Assembly (NCBI GenBank): GCA_040380855.1
Contig: JBEIIG010000005.1
Location: 1-64,000, forward strand
Source of the DNA: VFMC01 sp040380855
GTDB lineage: Bacteria; Actinomycetota; Acidimicrobiia; Acidimicrobiales; Ilumatobacteraceae
Length of the DNA: 64,000 nt
Reading direction: 5' to 3'
Below the pieces are notes generated by a model. It worked only from the letters and a program-made list of their open reading frames with translations. It had not been told where the DNA came from and searched no databases. Positions 34,763-43,495 of this stretch are shown here, piece by piece. How positions within the stretch are numbered: the stretch's first letter is position 1; every line of letters starts with the position of its first letter. Both the position numbers and the translations under genes were made by a program.

Positions 34763-35257
34763 TCAGGCGTCGCGCACGGTCCAGTCGCGCTTGGCGACCG
34801 GGTCCTTGTCGCTCCACGGGAAGTTGATCCACTGGTCGGTGCGCTTCCACACGTAGTCGCACTGCACCACCGAGTGGCTCTTTTCGTACAGCACCGCAGT
34901 GCGCACCTCGGCCACCTTGCCCTCGCAGAACTGCTGCACACTGCGCAGCGTGTGGCCGGTGTCGGCCACATCATCGGCGATGAGGATGCGCGCATCGCTC
35001 ACATCGACGAAGTCGGGCGCCGGCGGAAGGATGCGGGGTACTTCCAGGCGCTCGTCGACCCCGGTGTAGAACTCGACGTTCATCGTGTAGACGTTCTTCA
35101 CGCTGAGCGCATAGCCGAGTGCGCCACCGATGAGCAGCCCTCCGCGAGCGATCGACAGGATCATGTCGGGCTCGTAGTCGTCGGCCACCATCTGGGCGAG
35201 ATCACGGGAGGCCACACCGAATATCTCCCACGACATGATCTCTCGTTCGCTCGACAC
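34763..35257 (-). CDS. Phosphoribosyltransferase (Gpt/Hpt-like)
   Basis: This 164-residue type I phosphoribosyltransferase has the PRPP-binding motif ILIADDVADTGHTL (about 91-104) and an earlier pyrophosphate loop (SIARGGLLIGG). Together these suggest purine-base salvage of the xanthine-guanine type. The C-terminal aromatic segment (WKRTDQWINFPW) is like Gpt-family hoods that hold the base. GTG 35257 or ATG 35236 could be the start. A TAGGTT hexamer at 35312-35307 would give a leader of roughly 45 nt. Which base it uses is not clear. Confidence 0.87.
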   Translation of the reverse strand: MSSEREIMSWEIFGVASRDLAQMVADDYEPDMILSIARGGLLIGGALGYALSVKNVYTMNVEFYTGVDERLEVPRILPPAPDFVDVSDARILIADDVADTGHTLRSVQQFCEGKVAEVRTAVLYEKSHSVVQCDYVWKRTDQWINFPWSDKDPVAKRDWTVRDA

Positions 35258-35373
35258 GATCGCTCACTTTCTGCAGTCCGGCACCACGCTGATGCCCCGT
35301 GCGGCCAACCTAGACGATGGCACGCGACGCCACCCACCTCGTGCCGCCGCGTCGCACAGACGGCGCAGTGGGT

Positions 35374-36222
35374 TCACACGACGCGGATCGCGTCGAGGCC
35401 GGGTTCGGGTGGCGGCAACTGCGGGTCGACCCGTTCGAGCGCCGCCAGCAGGATCTTCGCCACGGCCAGATTGCGGCCCGAATTGCTGTCGGCGGGCACC
35501 ACGTACCAGGGAGCGTCAGCCGTGGAGGACTCGTGCAACGCCACCTCGTACACCTTCTGGAACGCGGGCCACAGGGCTCGGTCGTCGAGATCGCCGGCGC
35601 GGAACTTCCACCGCTTCTCGGGGTCGTCGAGGCGTTCCTGGAACCGCGCCGCCTGCTCGGCTCTCGACACGTGCAGGAACACCTTCACCACCTCGGTGCC
35701 CTCGTCGACCAGCAACTGCTCGAACGCACGGATGTGGCCGTAGCGCCGCTTCCACACCGCAGGCGGCACGAGTTCTTTCACCCGCACGATGAGCACGTCT
35801 TCGTAGTGACTGCGGTTGAACACACCGATACGACCCTTTGCGGGCACGACCTGGTGCACCCGCCACAGGTAGTCGTGCTCGCGCTCGGAGCCAGCCGGCG
35901 CCTTGAAACTGCTCACGGCGATACCCGCCGGGTTCAGGCCCGACAGCACCGCCCGGATGGTGCCGTCCTTGCCGGCGGCATCCATCGCCTGCAGTACCAG
36001 CAGCACACTGCGCTTGCCCTCCGCATACAGGCGCTGCTGCAGCAGATCGATCCGCGCCTTGGTGGCCTCGAGTTCGTCGAGCGCCTCGCTCTTCGACAGG
36101 TCGAACCGGTCCTTGGTCGCCCGTTTCGCCAGAGCCACCTTCTCGCCCGGCTTCACCCGCATCGACTCGATCGTGGCCGTCCAGCGGGCCTGACGTTGTT
36201 TGGCTGTCGGTTGTGTCGCCAT
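35374..36222 (-). CDS. Polyphosphate kinase 2 family protein
   Basis: PPK2 enzymes transfer phosphate between polyphosphate and nucleotides. The 282-residue product has the Walker A-like AMDAAGKDG (79-87), the NRSHYEDV Walker B segment (136-143) and a lid rich in Lys/Arg (VKELVPPAVWKRRY). With a single domain of this length it fits class I or III, which phosphorylate NDPs or both NMPs and NDPs. ATG 36222 is 10 nt after a TACGGT box (36238-36233). It is separated from the phosphoribosyltransferase by 116 nt, so the two are probably not one operon. Confidence 0.92.
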   Translation of the reverse strand: MATQPTAKQRQARWTATIESMRVKPGEKVALAKRATKDRFDLSKSEALDELEATKARIDLLQQRLYAEGKRSVLLVLQAMDAAGKDGTIRAVLSGLNPAGIAVSSFKAPAGSEREHDYLWRVHQVVPAKGRIGVFNRSHYEDVLIVRVKELVPPAVWKRRYGHIRAFEQLLVDEGTEVVKVFLHVSRAEQAARFQERLDDPEKRWKFRAGDLDDRALWPAFQKVYEVALHESSTADAPWYVVPADSNSGRNLAVAKILLAALERVDPQLPPPEPGLDAIRVV

Positions 36223-36261
36223 ATCGGCCGCGACCGTAGCGGGCGTCGACGGCGGTGACGG

Positions 36262-36492
36262 TCAGCGAGTCTCGAACGGGCAGTGCCGGCATCCGCTCGC
36301 GCAGCAGTATCCACGCCGGGCGAGGAACTCGGCGGTGAACACCGAGTAGCCGCTGGCCGGATCGCGATAGCTGACCGCCCCCTGCGCGACGGCGTGTGCG
36401 TGCCGCGACATCACCTCGCCGAAGCGGGGATGCGACGGGGCCAGACGGTCGGCACGGGGCCGATCGAGATGGTCGGCGCGCAAGACATCCAC
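36262..36492 (-). CDS. DUF5522 small Cys-rich protein
   Basis: This 76-residue protein has the DUF5522 pattern: HPRFGEVMSRHAHAVA, a GYSVFTAEFLARRG strand-helix, and a C-terminal YCCASGCRHCPF cluster of four Cys and one His, likely a zinc or iron-sulfur site. Function is unknown. GTG 36492 is chosen because TACCGT (36506-36501) ends 8 nt before it, as at other leaderless starts. The open frame reaches 36633, but that part overlaps the promoter of the peptide transporter. Confidence 0.7.
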   Translation of the reverse strand: MDVLRADHLDRPRADRLAPSHPRFGEVMSRHAHAVAQGAVSYRDPASGYSVFTAEFLARRGYCCASGCRHCPFETR

Positions 36493-36520
36493 GATCGCGC
36501 ACGGTACCGCCTCGTGTCGT

Positions 36521-36548
36521 TTGACAGCGGGGCAGAGTTGGCTAAGGT
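36521..36548 (+). promoter_or_regulatory. Sigma-70-type promoter of the peptide transporter operon
   Basis: A perfect -35 TTGACA (36521-36526), a 16-nt spacer and -10 TAAGGT (36543-36548). The predicted leader to GTG 36624 is about 70 nt and holds the ribosome site AAGGGGGA (36611-36618). This is the best -35/-10 pair in the window; most other promoters show only a -10. Confidence 0.75.
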
Positions 36549-36623
36549 GCATCCACCGGCGTGTGATGGGGGTCACACCTCGTTGCCGCTGGCTACGTGA
36601 CCGACAACACAAGGGGGAATTGG

Positions 36624-38453
36624 GTGACTTCATCCACTCGAGATCATCGGCGCCACGCCGGACGGCTCGTCGCCGCCGCCGTGGTGAGCCTGGGCCTCAT
36701 CGCCGGAGCATGCTCCAAGAAGGACCCTCCCGGAGGTGGCGACACGACACCCGTCGAGACCGCCGCACCCGACACCACGGCCGCAGGCGGCACCGACACC
36801 ACCGCTGCGGTAGAGACCACCGCAGCCCCCGAGACCACGGCCGCACCGGCGAAGGAGCCCGTCTACGGCGGCACCCTCGTGGTGAGCGGCGAGGCCGAAG
36901 TGGCCAACGCCTGGTTGCCTGCCGCCATGCAGTGCGACTCGTACTGCCAGCAGCGTGCCCGCACGTTCTTCGAGCCGCTCACGGCCACCAACGCCGACCT
37001 CGAGACCGTCGGCTACCTGGTCGAGACCATCGAGCACAACGACGACTTCACGGTGTGGACCTTCACGCTGCGCTCGGGCATCACGTTCCACGACGGCACC
37101 CCGCTCGACGCGGCCGCCGCCGTGCGCAACCTGCAGGAGACCGGCACCGGCCTGCTCGTGTCGAACGCCATCAAGGACTACGGCAAGAACCCCGACGGCA
37201 GCCTGGCCATCGAGGCAACCGGCGACCTGACGTTCACCATCAAGACCGGCAAGGACGGCGACCTCAGCAACCCGCTGCCGTGGCCCAACCTGCCTGCGTC
37301 GCTGTCGGGCCAGCTCGGCCTGATCGCCTCGCCCACGTGGCTCGACGCCGTGAAGGCCGGCACCGCCGACCAGACCATGGCTGTGGGCACCGGCCCGTTC
37401 ATGGTCGACAGCTACGCCCCGCAGGACAAGTTGATCGTCAAGCGCAACCCCAGCTACTGGCAGAAAGACGCCGCCGGGAACCAGTTGCCCTTCCTCGACT
37501 CGATCGAGTTCCGCGTCATCCAAGACAGCGAGACCGCAGCCGAGGCGCTGCGCAACGGCGACATCGACATCTTCTCCACGTCGGCAGCCGCCGTCATCGC
37601 CGACTTCCGCGAGACGCCCGACGAGTTCCCGATGAACGAGCAGAACACGCTCACCGAGACCAACTACATCCTCATCGACCTCGACAAGGCCGGCCCGCTG
37701 CAGGACAAGCGCTTCCGCTGCGCGCTGTACAAGGCCATCGACCGCCAGGAGCAGATCGACCTCACGGCCGGCGGCATCCTGCAGGTGGCCAACGGTCTGT
37801 TCTCGCCCGGCCAAGAGGGCTACCTCGAAGACAACGGCGTCGACACCAGCCAAGACCTCGAGGGCGCCCAGGCACTCCTCGACGAGTACGTCGCCGAGAA
37901 CCCCGATGTGGAACTGAAGGTGAAGTACGGCACCACGGTCAACAACATCAACGCCCAGGTGGCCGAGCTGCTGCAGGGCTACTGGGCCGAGATCGGCGTC
38001 GAGACCGAGATCATCCAGGTGCCGCAGGACCAGTTCATCACCAAGGCCCTGTTCGGCGATCCCGAGTTCTACATGTACGGCTGGCGTAACCACGGTGGCT
38101 CGTTCATCGACCAGCAGTACTTCTGGTGGCACTCGTCGGCTGCACCGCCCGACGGCCAGTTGGCCCTCAACTTCGGCCGTGTCCGCGATCCCATCGTCGA
38201 CGAGAACCTCGAGAAGCAGCGCACCGAGACCGACCCGGCCAAGCGCAAGGAGTACGCCGAGAACGTGAACCGCCAGATGGCCGGCGAGTGCTACTCGTTT
38301 GCTGGTTCGTGGACCATCTGGGGCACCCCGCACGCACCCAAGGTGCAGGGCCTCGGCACCCACGCGTTCCCGGATGGCACCGCCAGCCGTGACGGCGCCG
38401 GCTTCTCGGGCCAGTTCTGGACCAACAACATCTGGATCGATCCGGAAGCCTGA
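36624..38453 (+). CDS. Oligopeptide-type ABC substrate-binding lipoprotein (SBP family 5)
   Basis: This 609-residue exported lipoprotein has a Tyr-free basic head, a hydrophobic stretch and lipobox Cys30 (GLIAGAC), then a Thr/Ala/Glu-rich linker of about 45 residues. The family 5 binding fold follows, with VWTFTLRSGITFHDGTPLDA, GTGPF and NPSYWQ. Substrates of the family are peptides, nickel or heme. GTG 36624 lies 5 nt after AAGGGGGA and is preferred over GTG 36597, which precedes the ribosome site. It is the first gene of a five-gene dpp-like operon with its own promoter and is followed by a strong hairpin. Confidence 0.93.
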   Translation: MTSSTRDHRRHAGRLVAAAVVSLGLIAGACSKKDPPGGGDTTPVETAAPDTTAAGGTDTTAAVETTAAPETTAAPAKEPVYGGTLVVSGEAEVANAWLPAAMQCDSYCQQRARTFFEPLTATNADLETVGYLVETIEHNDDFTVWTFTLRSGITFHDGTPLDAAAAVRNLQETGTGLLVSNAIKDYGKNPDGSLAIEATGDLTFTIKTGKDGDLSNPLPWPNLPASLSGQLGLIASPTWLDAVKAGTADQTMAVGTGPFMVDSYAPQDKLIVKRNPSYWQKDAAGNQLPFLDSIEFRVIQDSETAAEALRNGDIDIFSTSAAAVIADFRETPDEFPMNEQNTLTETNYILIDLDKAGPLQDKRFRCALYKAIDRQEQIDLTAGGILQVANGLFSPGQEGYLEDNGVDTSQDLEGAQALLDEYVAENPDVELKVKYGTTVNNINAQVAELLQGYWAEIGVETEIIQVPQDQFITKALFGDPEFYMYGWRNHGGSFIDQQYFWWHSSAAPPDGQLALNFGRVRDPIVDENLEKQRTETDPAKRKEYAENVNRQMAGECYSFAGSWTIWGTPHAPKVQGLGTHAFPDGTASRDGAGFSGQFWTNNIWIDPEA

Positions 38454-38478
38454 TCCACTTTCGCTGACCACCGGGCAG

Positions 38479-38510
38479 GCCGGGTGATGTCGACTCCGAC
38501 GTCACCCGGC
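38479..38510 (+). terminator. Strong hairpin between binding-protein and permease genes
   Basis: A 14-bp stem (38479-38492 with 38497-38510, one G-T pair) with loop ACTC, and no U tract after it. Hairpins at this position in ABC operons often stabilise the binding-protein mRNA or partly stop transcription, which raises binding protein over permease. Confidence 0.65.
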
Positions 38511-38554
38511 CCCCGGCGGTCGTCCCTGTTCACCCTTTCGTCCGAGGTAATCGC

Positions 38555-39556
38555 TTGCGTTACGTACTCCAACGGCTGTTGCAGTTCCTGATCGTGTTCT
38601 TCATCGTCACGTTCGGGGTGATGGTGCTCATCCGCCTCGGCCTGAACGCTCCGGGCGACCCGGCCCGAACCCTGCTCGGCGGCAGCGTGTCCGACGAGAT
38701 GATCGCCGAGTACACCAACAAGTACCGACTCGACCAGAACTACCTCGTGCAATACCTGTACTGGCTCGGCAACTTCCTGCAGGGCGACATGGGCTTCTCC
38801 AAGCCGAACTCGATGGACGTGTCGAAACTCGTGCTGTCACGTGTGATGGTCACCGTGCTGCTCGGCATCTACGCCCTCGTGCTGGCACTGATCATCAGCG
38901 TGCCGCTCGCCGTGCGCCAGGCCTGGAAGCGCGACGGCCGATTCGACAAGAGCGCCAGCATCGTCACCTTCGGCTTCGTCTCGGTGCCCGGCATCGTGCT
39001 CGCCCCACTGCTCGTACTCGTCTTCGTGAAGAAGACCGAGTTCACCGTCGGCAACTACGTGCTCACCATCGGCGGCTGGTTCCCCCGCATCGGCGACAAG
39101 ATCTACCCCTGGCAAGACCTCGGGGCGCACTTCCAGAACTTCTTCGTGCCCGTACTCGTGCTGGCGCTGCCGTTGGCCGCCATCTACACCCGCATCCTGC
39201 GCGGCGACATGGTGCAGACCCTGCAGGCCGACTTCATCACCCTCGCCAGCGCCAAGGGCGTGCCACCCCGCCGGGTGCTGTGGGTGCACGCGCTGCGCAA
39301 CTCGCTGCTCTCGCTGCTCACCGCCGTGGGCGGCCAGATCGGTGGCATCGTGGGTGGTGCGCTCATCGTCGAGAGCTATTTCGCGATGCCCGGGATGGGC
39401 AACCTCCTCGTGGCCGCCATCTTGAGCCGCGACTTCTTCATCGTGCAGAGCGTCGCCGCAATCTTGGTGATCACCGTGGTGCTCACGAACCTGGTGGTCG
39501 ATCTGCTCTACGCGGTACTCGATCCCCGTATCCGCCACGCCCGCGCACTCGCCTGA
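38555..39556 (+). CDS. Peptide ABC transporter permease (DppB/OppB type)
   Basis: This 333-residue permease has a first helix directly at the N terminus (LLQFLIVFFIVTFGVMVLI), a GDPARTLLGG periplasmic segment typical of DppB, then five core helices. The EAA loop (DFITLASAKGVPPRRVLWVHALRNSLL) contacts the ATPases. TTG 38555 is used as start since GAGG stands 7 nt before it and the family motif begins immediately. It pairs with 39567-40505. Confidence 0.92.
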   Translation: MRYVLQRLLQFLIVFFIVTFGVMVLIRLGLNAPGDPARTLLGGSVSDEMIAEYTNKYRLDQNYLVQYLYWLGNFLQGDMGFSKPNSMDVSKLVLSRVMVTVLLGIYALVLALIISVPLAVRQAWKRDGRFDKSASIVTFGFVSVPGIVLAPLLVLVFVKKTEFTVGNYVLTIGGWFPRIGDKIYPWQDLGAHFQNFFVPVLVLALPLAAIYTRILRGDMVQTLQADFITLASAKGVPPRRVLWVHALRNSLLSLLTAVGGQIGGIVGGALIVESYFAMPGMGNLLVAAILSRDFFIVQSVAAILVITVVLTNLVVDLLYAVLDPRIRHARALA

Positions 39557-39566
39557 GGACCCGACC

Positions 39567-40505
39567 ATGACCGCAACCCTCACCCCTGCCGAGGCACCTG
39601 CACCTGCCGCCCCCGAACCGGCGGCTGCCGCACCGAGGAAGAAGCGCAAGCGACCCACGTTCGGCATGATCTTTGCCGTCACGTTCCTCGTCGGGCTCAC
39701 CTTCCTCGCCTTCTTCGCCGACTACCTGCCGTTCATCCGCTATCCCGACGACAAGATCAAAGGCGGCGCCCGCTACGGCATCGGCCCGGGTTGGGAGGCC
39801 TGGTTCGGCACCGAGAAACTCGGTCGCGACGTGTTCGCCCGCTGCATCTACGGCGCCAAGTACTCGTTGCAGATCGGCGTCTACGCCACGATCATCGGGC
39901 TCATCGCCGGCGGGTTCCTCGGCGTCCTCGCCGGCTACTACCGCGGCTGGGTCGACCGGGTGGTGTCGATCATCATCGACTGCCTGCTCGCCATCCCGGC
40001 GCTTCTCTTCGCCATCCTGCTCGTCAACCGGCTCGACGATGTGAAGGAGACCGCCGAGTGGCTGAACTGGCTCACCCGCCAGTGGCAGATCGTGCTCGCG
40101 CTCAGCATCCTCGCCACGGCACCGCTGGCCCGCATCGTGCGCGCCCAGACCATGTCGTTGCGTGAGCGAGAGTTCGTGCTGGCGGCCCGCAGCCTGGGCG
40201 CCAAGCCAGCACGTGTGATGTTCCGCGAGATCCTGCCCAGCCTCGTGCCGGCCATGCTCACCGTGGCCTTCACGGCCCTCAGCATCCTCATCGCCTCCGA
40301 GGGCGCCCTCGCCTTCCTCGGCCTCGGCCTCGAGATCGGCACCCCCACCTGGGGCACCCTCATCCAGGAGAACCGCACCAAGATCTACGACGCATGGTGG
40401 GCCACCATCTTCCCGTGTCTGATGCTGTTCCTCACCGTGCTCTCGTTCAACATCATCGGCGACGGATTGAGTCGCCGCTTCGACATCCGACAGGCGGGCG
40501 TATGA
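39567..40505 (+). CDS. Peptide ABC transporter permease (DppC/OppC type)
   Basis: This 312-residue protein has an Ala/Pro/Glu-rich then Lys/Arg-rich head (residues 1-30), a helix FGMIFAVTFLVGLTFLAFF and a LGRDVFARCIYG segment characteristic of DppC. Core helices follow, with the EAA loop REFVLAARSLGAKPARVMFREIL. It begins 11 nt after the DppB stop. Its stop overlaps the first ATPase start as ATGA. Confidence 0.93.
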   Translation: MTATLTPAEAPAPAAPEPAAAAPRKKRKRPTFGMIFAVTFLVGLTFLAFFADYLPFIRYPDDKIKGGARYGIGPGWEAWFGTEKLGRDVFARCIYGAKYSLQIGVYATIIGLIAGGFLGVLAGYYRGWVDRVVSIIIDCLLAIPALLFAILLVNRLDDVKETAEWLNWLTRQWQIVLALSILATAPLARIVRAQTMSLREREFVLAARSLGAKPARVMFREILPSLVPAMLTVAFTALSILIASEGALAFLGLGLEIGTPTWGTLIQENRTKIYDAWWATIFPCLMLFLTVLSFNIIGDGLSRRFDIRQAGV

Positions 40506-41587
40506 GCGACCTCATCCAAGCGTCGAGCCGCGACATCGCCGGCCCGCTCCTCGAACTGACCGACGTCACCACCCACTTCCAGACCGAGCGTGGCCTCGTC
40601 CGCGCTGTCGACGGAGTGAGCTTCACACTCGACCGCGGCAAGGCGCTCGGCATCGTCGGCGAGAGCGGCTCGGGCAAGACCATCCTGTCGCGCTCGATCA
40701 TGGGCCTGCTGCCGCCACGCGGCACCGTGCGCGGTGGCAGCGTGCGCTTCGAGGGTCGCGAGGTCGGCAACCTCGGACGCAACGAGATGCGCAGCGTGTG
40801 GGGCAAGGAAATGGCGATGATCTTCCAGGATCCCATGACCTCGCTGAACCCGGTGATGAAGATCGGCAAGCAGATCGCCGAACCGCTGCAGATCCACCTC
40901 GGCATGACCAAGCAGAACGCCTGGGCCACCGCCGAGAAGCTGCTCACCGACGTGCGCATCCCCGAGGCCAAGCGCCGCCTCGAGCAGTACCCGCACGAGA
41001 TGTCGGGCGGTATGCGCCAGCGCGTGATGATCGCCATCGCCCTGGCCTGTGGCCCCACCGCGCTGTTCGCCGACGAGCCCACCACCGCGCTCGACGTCAC
41101 CGTGCAGGCGCAGATCCTCGACCTGCTCGGCGAACAACGCCGCGAGCGCAACATGAGCCTCGTGCTGGTCACCCACGACCTCGGCGTGGTGGCCGGCCAC
41201 ACCGACGAGATCGCCGTGATGTACGGCGGCAAGCTCGTCGAGAAGGCTGGCACCAAGCGACTCTTCACACACATGAAGATGCCCTACACCGAGGCGTTGC
41301 TGCAGAGCATCCCGAAGCTCGAAGACCCGAGCCACACCCGGCTGCACGCCATCGCCGGCCGTCCACCCGACCTCGTCAACCCGCCGAAGGGCTGCCGCTT
41401 CGCTGCACGCTGTGCATACGCCACCGATCAGTGCGTGAACGAAGAGCCGCCCCTCGTCGCCGCCGCCGACGACCCCACCCACCTGTACGCGTGCTGGTAC
41501 CCGGTCGGCAGCCCCGAGAACGACGCCGCCAAGGAACGACTCGCCGCCACACCCGTCTCGGTGGGCACCGCCGCAGGAGGCAACTGA
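40502..41587 (+). CDS. Peptide ABC transporter ATPase (DppD/OppD type)
   Basis: This 361-residue ATPase has Walker A GESGSGKT (53-60), Q-loop MIFQDPMTSLNP, signature MSGGMRQRV, Walker B ALFADEPT and a C-terminal extension with Cys residues (GCRFAARCAYATDQC). In some DppD/OppD proteins that extension binds an iron-sulfur cluster. ATG 40502 overlaps the DppC stop; the upstream frame to 40394 is a shadow. It forms a heterodimer with the product of 41589-42602. Confidence 0.94.
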   Translation: MSDLIQASSRDIAGPLLELTDVTTHFQTERGLVRAVDGVSFTLDRGKALGIVGESGSGKTILSRSIMGLLPPRGTVRGGSVRFEGREVGNLGRNEMRSVWGKEMAMIFQDPMTSLNPVMKIGKQIAEPLQIHLGMTKQNAWATAEKLLTDVRIPEAKRRLEQYPHEMSGGMRQRVMIAIALACGPTALFADEPTTALDVTVQAQILDLLGEQRRERNMSLVLVTHDLGVVAGHTDEIAVMYGGKLVEKAGTKRLFTHMKMPYTEALLQSIPKLEDPSHTRLHAIAGRPPDLVNPPKGCRFAARCAYATDQCVNEEPPLVAAADDPTHLYACWYPVGSPENDAAKERLAATPVSVGTAAGGN

Positions 41588-41588
41588 C

Positions 41589-42602
41589 ATGGCCGGTACC
41601 GGCACCGCACACCTCCGCGACAGCGACGACGTGCTCTTGCGCGTCGAGAACCTCGTCGTCGAGTTCCCCGTCGGGCGCACCGGCCTGAAGGTGAACGCCG
41701 TCAGCGGTATCAGCTTCGACGTCATCCGCGGCGAGACGCTCGGCCTCGTCGGCGAGTCGGGCTGCGGCAAGAGCACCACGGGCCGGGCGATCATGCAACT
41801 GCCCCGCCCCACCAGCGGTTCGGTGCGCTTCGAGGGCAACGAACTCACGGCGCTCTCGGGCGATCCGATGCGCGAGGCACGCACGCGCATGCAGATGATC
41901 TTCCAAGACCCCATCTCGTCGCTCAACCCGCGCCGCAAGGTGCGCCAAGTCGTGATGGAGCCGCTCAACATCTGGAAGCGCGGCAGCGCGCAGGAACGGT
42001 CGCAGAAGGTCGACTCCATCCTCGAGCAGGTGGGCATCGACCCGCAGCGCGCCGCCGAGAGCCAGGCGCACCAGTTCTCGGGCGGCCAGTGCCAGCGCAT
42101 CTCCATCGCGCGTTCGCTCGTGCTCGATCCGTCGCTCATCATCTGCGACGAACCGGTCAGCGCCCTCGACGTCAGCGTGCAAGCCCAGGTGTTGAACCTG
42201 CTCGAGGACCTGAAGAAGACCTACGGGCTCACGCTCATCTTCATCGCCCACGACCTGGCCGTGGTGAAGAACATCAGCGACCGCGTGGCGGTGATGTACC
42301 TCGGCAAGTTGTGCGAGGTGGCCCCGTCCGACGATCTGTACCACCACCCGATGCACCACTACACCCGGGTGCTGCTCGATTCGATCCCGGTGCCCGACCC
42401 TGCTGTGGCCGTACGCAAGACCGCCATCGAGGGCGAGATCCCGTCGCCGGTGGCACCGCCGCCCGGCTGCCGGTTCAACACCCGCTGCCCGGCTGCGCAA
42501 GACATATGCCGCACCCAGGAGCCGCAGTTGCGCGAACTGGCTGCCGGCCACTTCGTCGCCTGCCACTTCCCGGCCGAGACACCGGTGCCGAACCCGCGCT
42601 GA
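41589..42602 (+). CDS. Peptide ABC transporter ATPase (DppF/OppF type)
   Basis: This 337-residue ATPase has Walker A GESGCGKST (55-63), Q-loop MIFQDPISSLNPR, signature FSGGQCQRI, Walker B LIICDEPVSALD and H-loop IAHD. The C-terminal oligopeptide extension GCRFNTRCPAAQDIC has a three-Cys arrangement matching that of DppD. It begins 1 nt after the DppD stop and ends the operon, 12 nt before the stop of the convergent enoyl-CoA hydratase gene. Confidence 0.94.
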   Translation: MAGTGTAHLRDSDDVLLRVENLVVEFPVGRTGLKVNAVSGISFDVIRGETLGLVGESGCGKSTTGRAIMQLPRPTSGSVRFEGNELTALSGDPMREARTRMQMIFQDPISSLNPRRKVRQVVMEPLNIWKRGSAQERSQKVDSILEQVGIDPQRAAESQAHQFSGGQCQRISIARSLVLDPSLIICDEPVSALDVSVQAQVLNLLEDLKKTYGLTLIFIAHDLAVVKNISDRVAVMYLGKLCEVAPSDDLYHHPMHHYTRVLLDSIPVPDPAVAVRKTAIEGEIPSPVAPPPGCRFNTRCPAAQDICRTQEPQLRELAAGHFVACHFPAETPVPNPR

Positions 42603-42614
42603 CGGTGAGCCCCG

Positions 42615-43430
42615 CTACGAGTTCGTGAAGTTCGGGGGGCGGCGCTCGACGAACGCCGCCATCGCCTCACGGTGATCGGCCGTTGCCGACGCCATGATCT
42701 GCTGGCGGTTCTCGAGGTCGATCGCCGCCTGCATCCCCGGGATCTCGAGCGCCGACCACATGCCTTCCTTGGTGAGCGCCACTCCGAACGGGGCGTTCTG
42801 CATCACCTGGTCGGCCTTGGCCAGCGCCGTGGCCAGCAGCGCATCGTCGTCGACCAGATCGACCACCAACCCGATGCGATAGGCCTCCTCGGCGTCGAAC
42901 ACCCGCCCCGTGAGCATCAGCTCCTGGGCACGCGAGGCCCCGACCAGACGGGGCAGCAGCCACGATGTGCCGATGTCGCACGCCGACAACCCGATGCGGA
43001 TGAATGCGGCGTTGAACTTCGCCGAACGAGCGGCAAGACGGATGTCGCTGCCGAGCACCAGCGCGAAGCCGCCGCCCGCTGCGGGCCCGTTCACGGCTGC
43101 GATCACGGGTTGCGGCAACGAGCGCAGCGTGGGGATGAGCGACGCGATGTGCTTCTGCACGGCGAAACCGGCCTGGGTGCGCCCCATGCCCTCGGTGTGC
43201 GGCGCCGTGCCGTAGCCGCCCAGATCGAGCCCGACGCAGAAGCCGCGGCCCGCGCCGGTGAGCACGACCACGCGAACCGTCGGATCGACGGCAATGGCGC
43301 GCAGGTGTTCGTGCAGGCTCTGCACCAGTTCGCCCGTCATCGCGTTGAGGCGTTCGGGGCGGTTGAGGGTGAGCAGGGCGACGCCCGGCTGGGGTTCGGA
43401 TCGTTCGACGACCGACATCGATGCACTCAT
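42615..43430 (-). CDS. Enoyl-CoA hydratase/isomerase (crotonase family)
   Basis: This 271-residue crotonase-fold protein has RLNAMTGELV, an oxyanion-hole segment GRGFCVGLDLGG, and AAVNGPAAGGGFALVLGSDIRLA. A FNAAFIRIGLSACDIGTSWLLPRLVG block carries the second catalytic region. Where the classical hydratase has Glu at two positions, the second is Asp in SACDIG, so isomerase or other activity is possible. ATG 43430 is one of three clustered starts (43439, 43430, 43418) and none has a ribosome site. It is divergent from the DNA glycosylase gene. Confidence 0.88.
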   Translation of the reverse strand: MSASMSVVERSEPQPGVALLTLNRPERLNAMTGELVQSLHEHLRAIAVDPTVRVVVLTGAGRGFCVGLDLGGYGTAPHTEGMGRTQAGFAVQKHIASLIPTLRSLPQPVIAAVNGPAAGGGFALVLGSDIRLAARSAKFNAAFIRIGLSACDIGTSWLLPRLVGASRAQELMLTGRVFDAEEAYRIGLVVDLVDDDALLATALAKADQVMQNAPFGVALTKEGMWSALEIPGMQAAIDLENRQQIMASATADHREAMAAFVERRPPNFTNS

Positions 43431-43483
43431 GTGCACCATCGTGGCCCACACCGGGGTCCGCGAACGATGCGAGACCCTCTTGG

Positions 43484-43489
43484 TACCGT
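43484..43489 (+). promoter_or_regulatory. -10 box, leaderless start of DNA glycosylase
   Basis: TACCGT ends 6 nt before ATG 43496. Confidence 0.5.
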
Positions 43490-43495
43490 CGTCCG

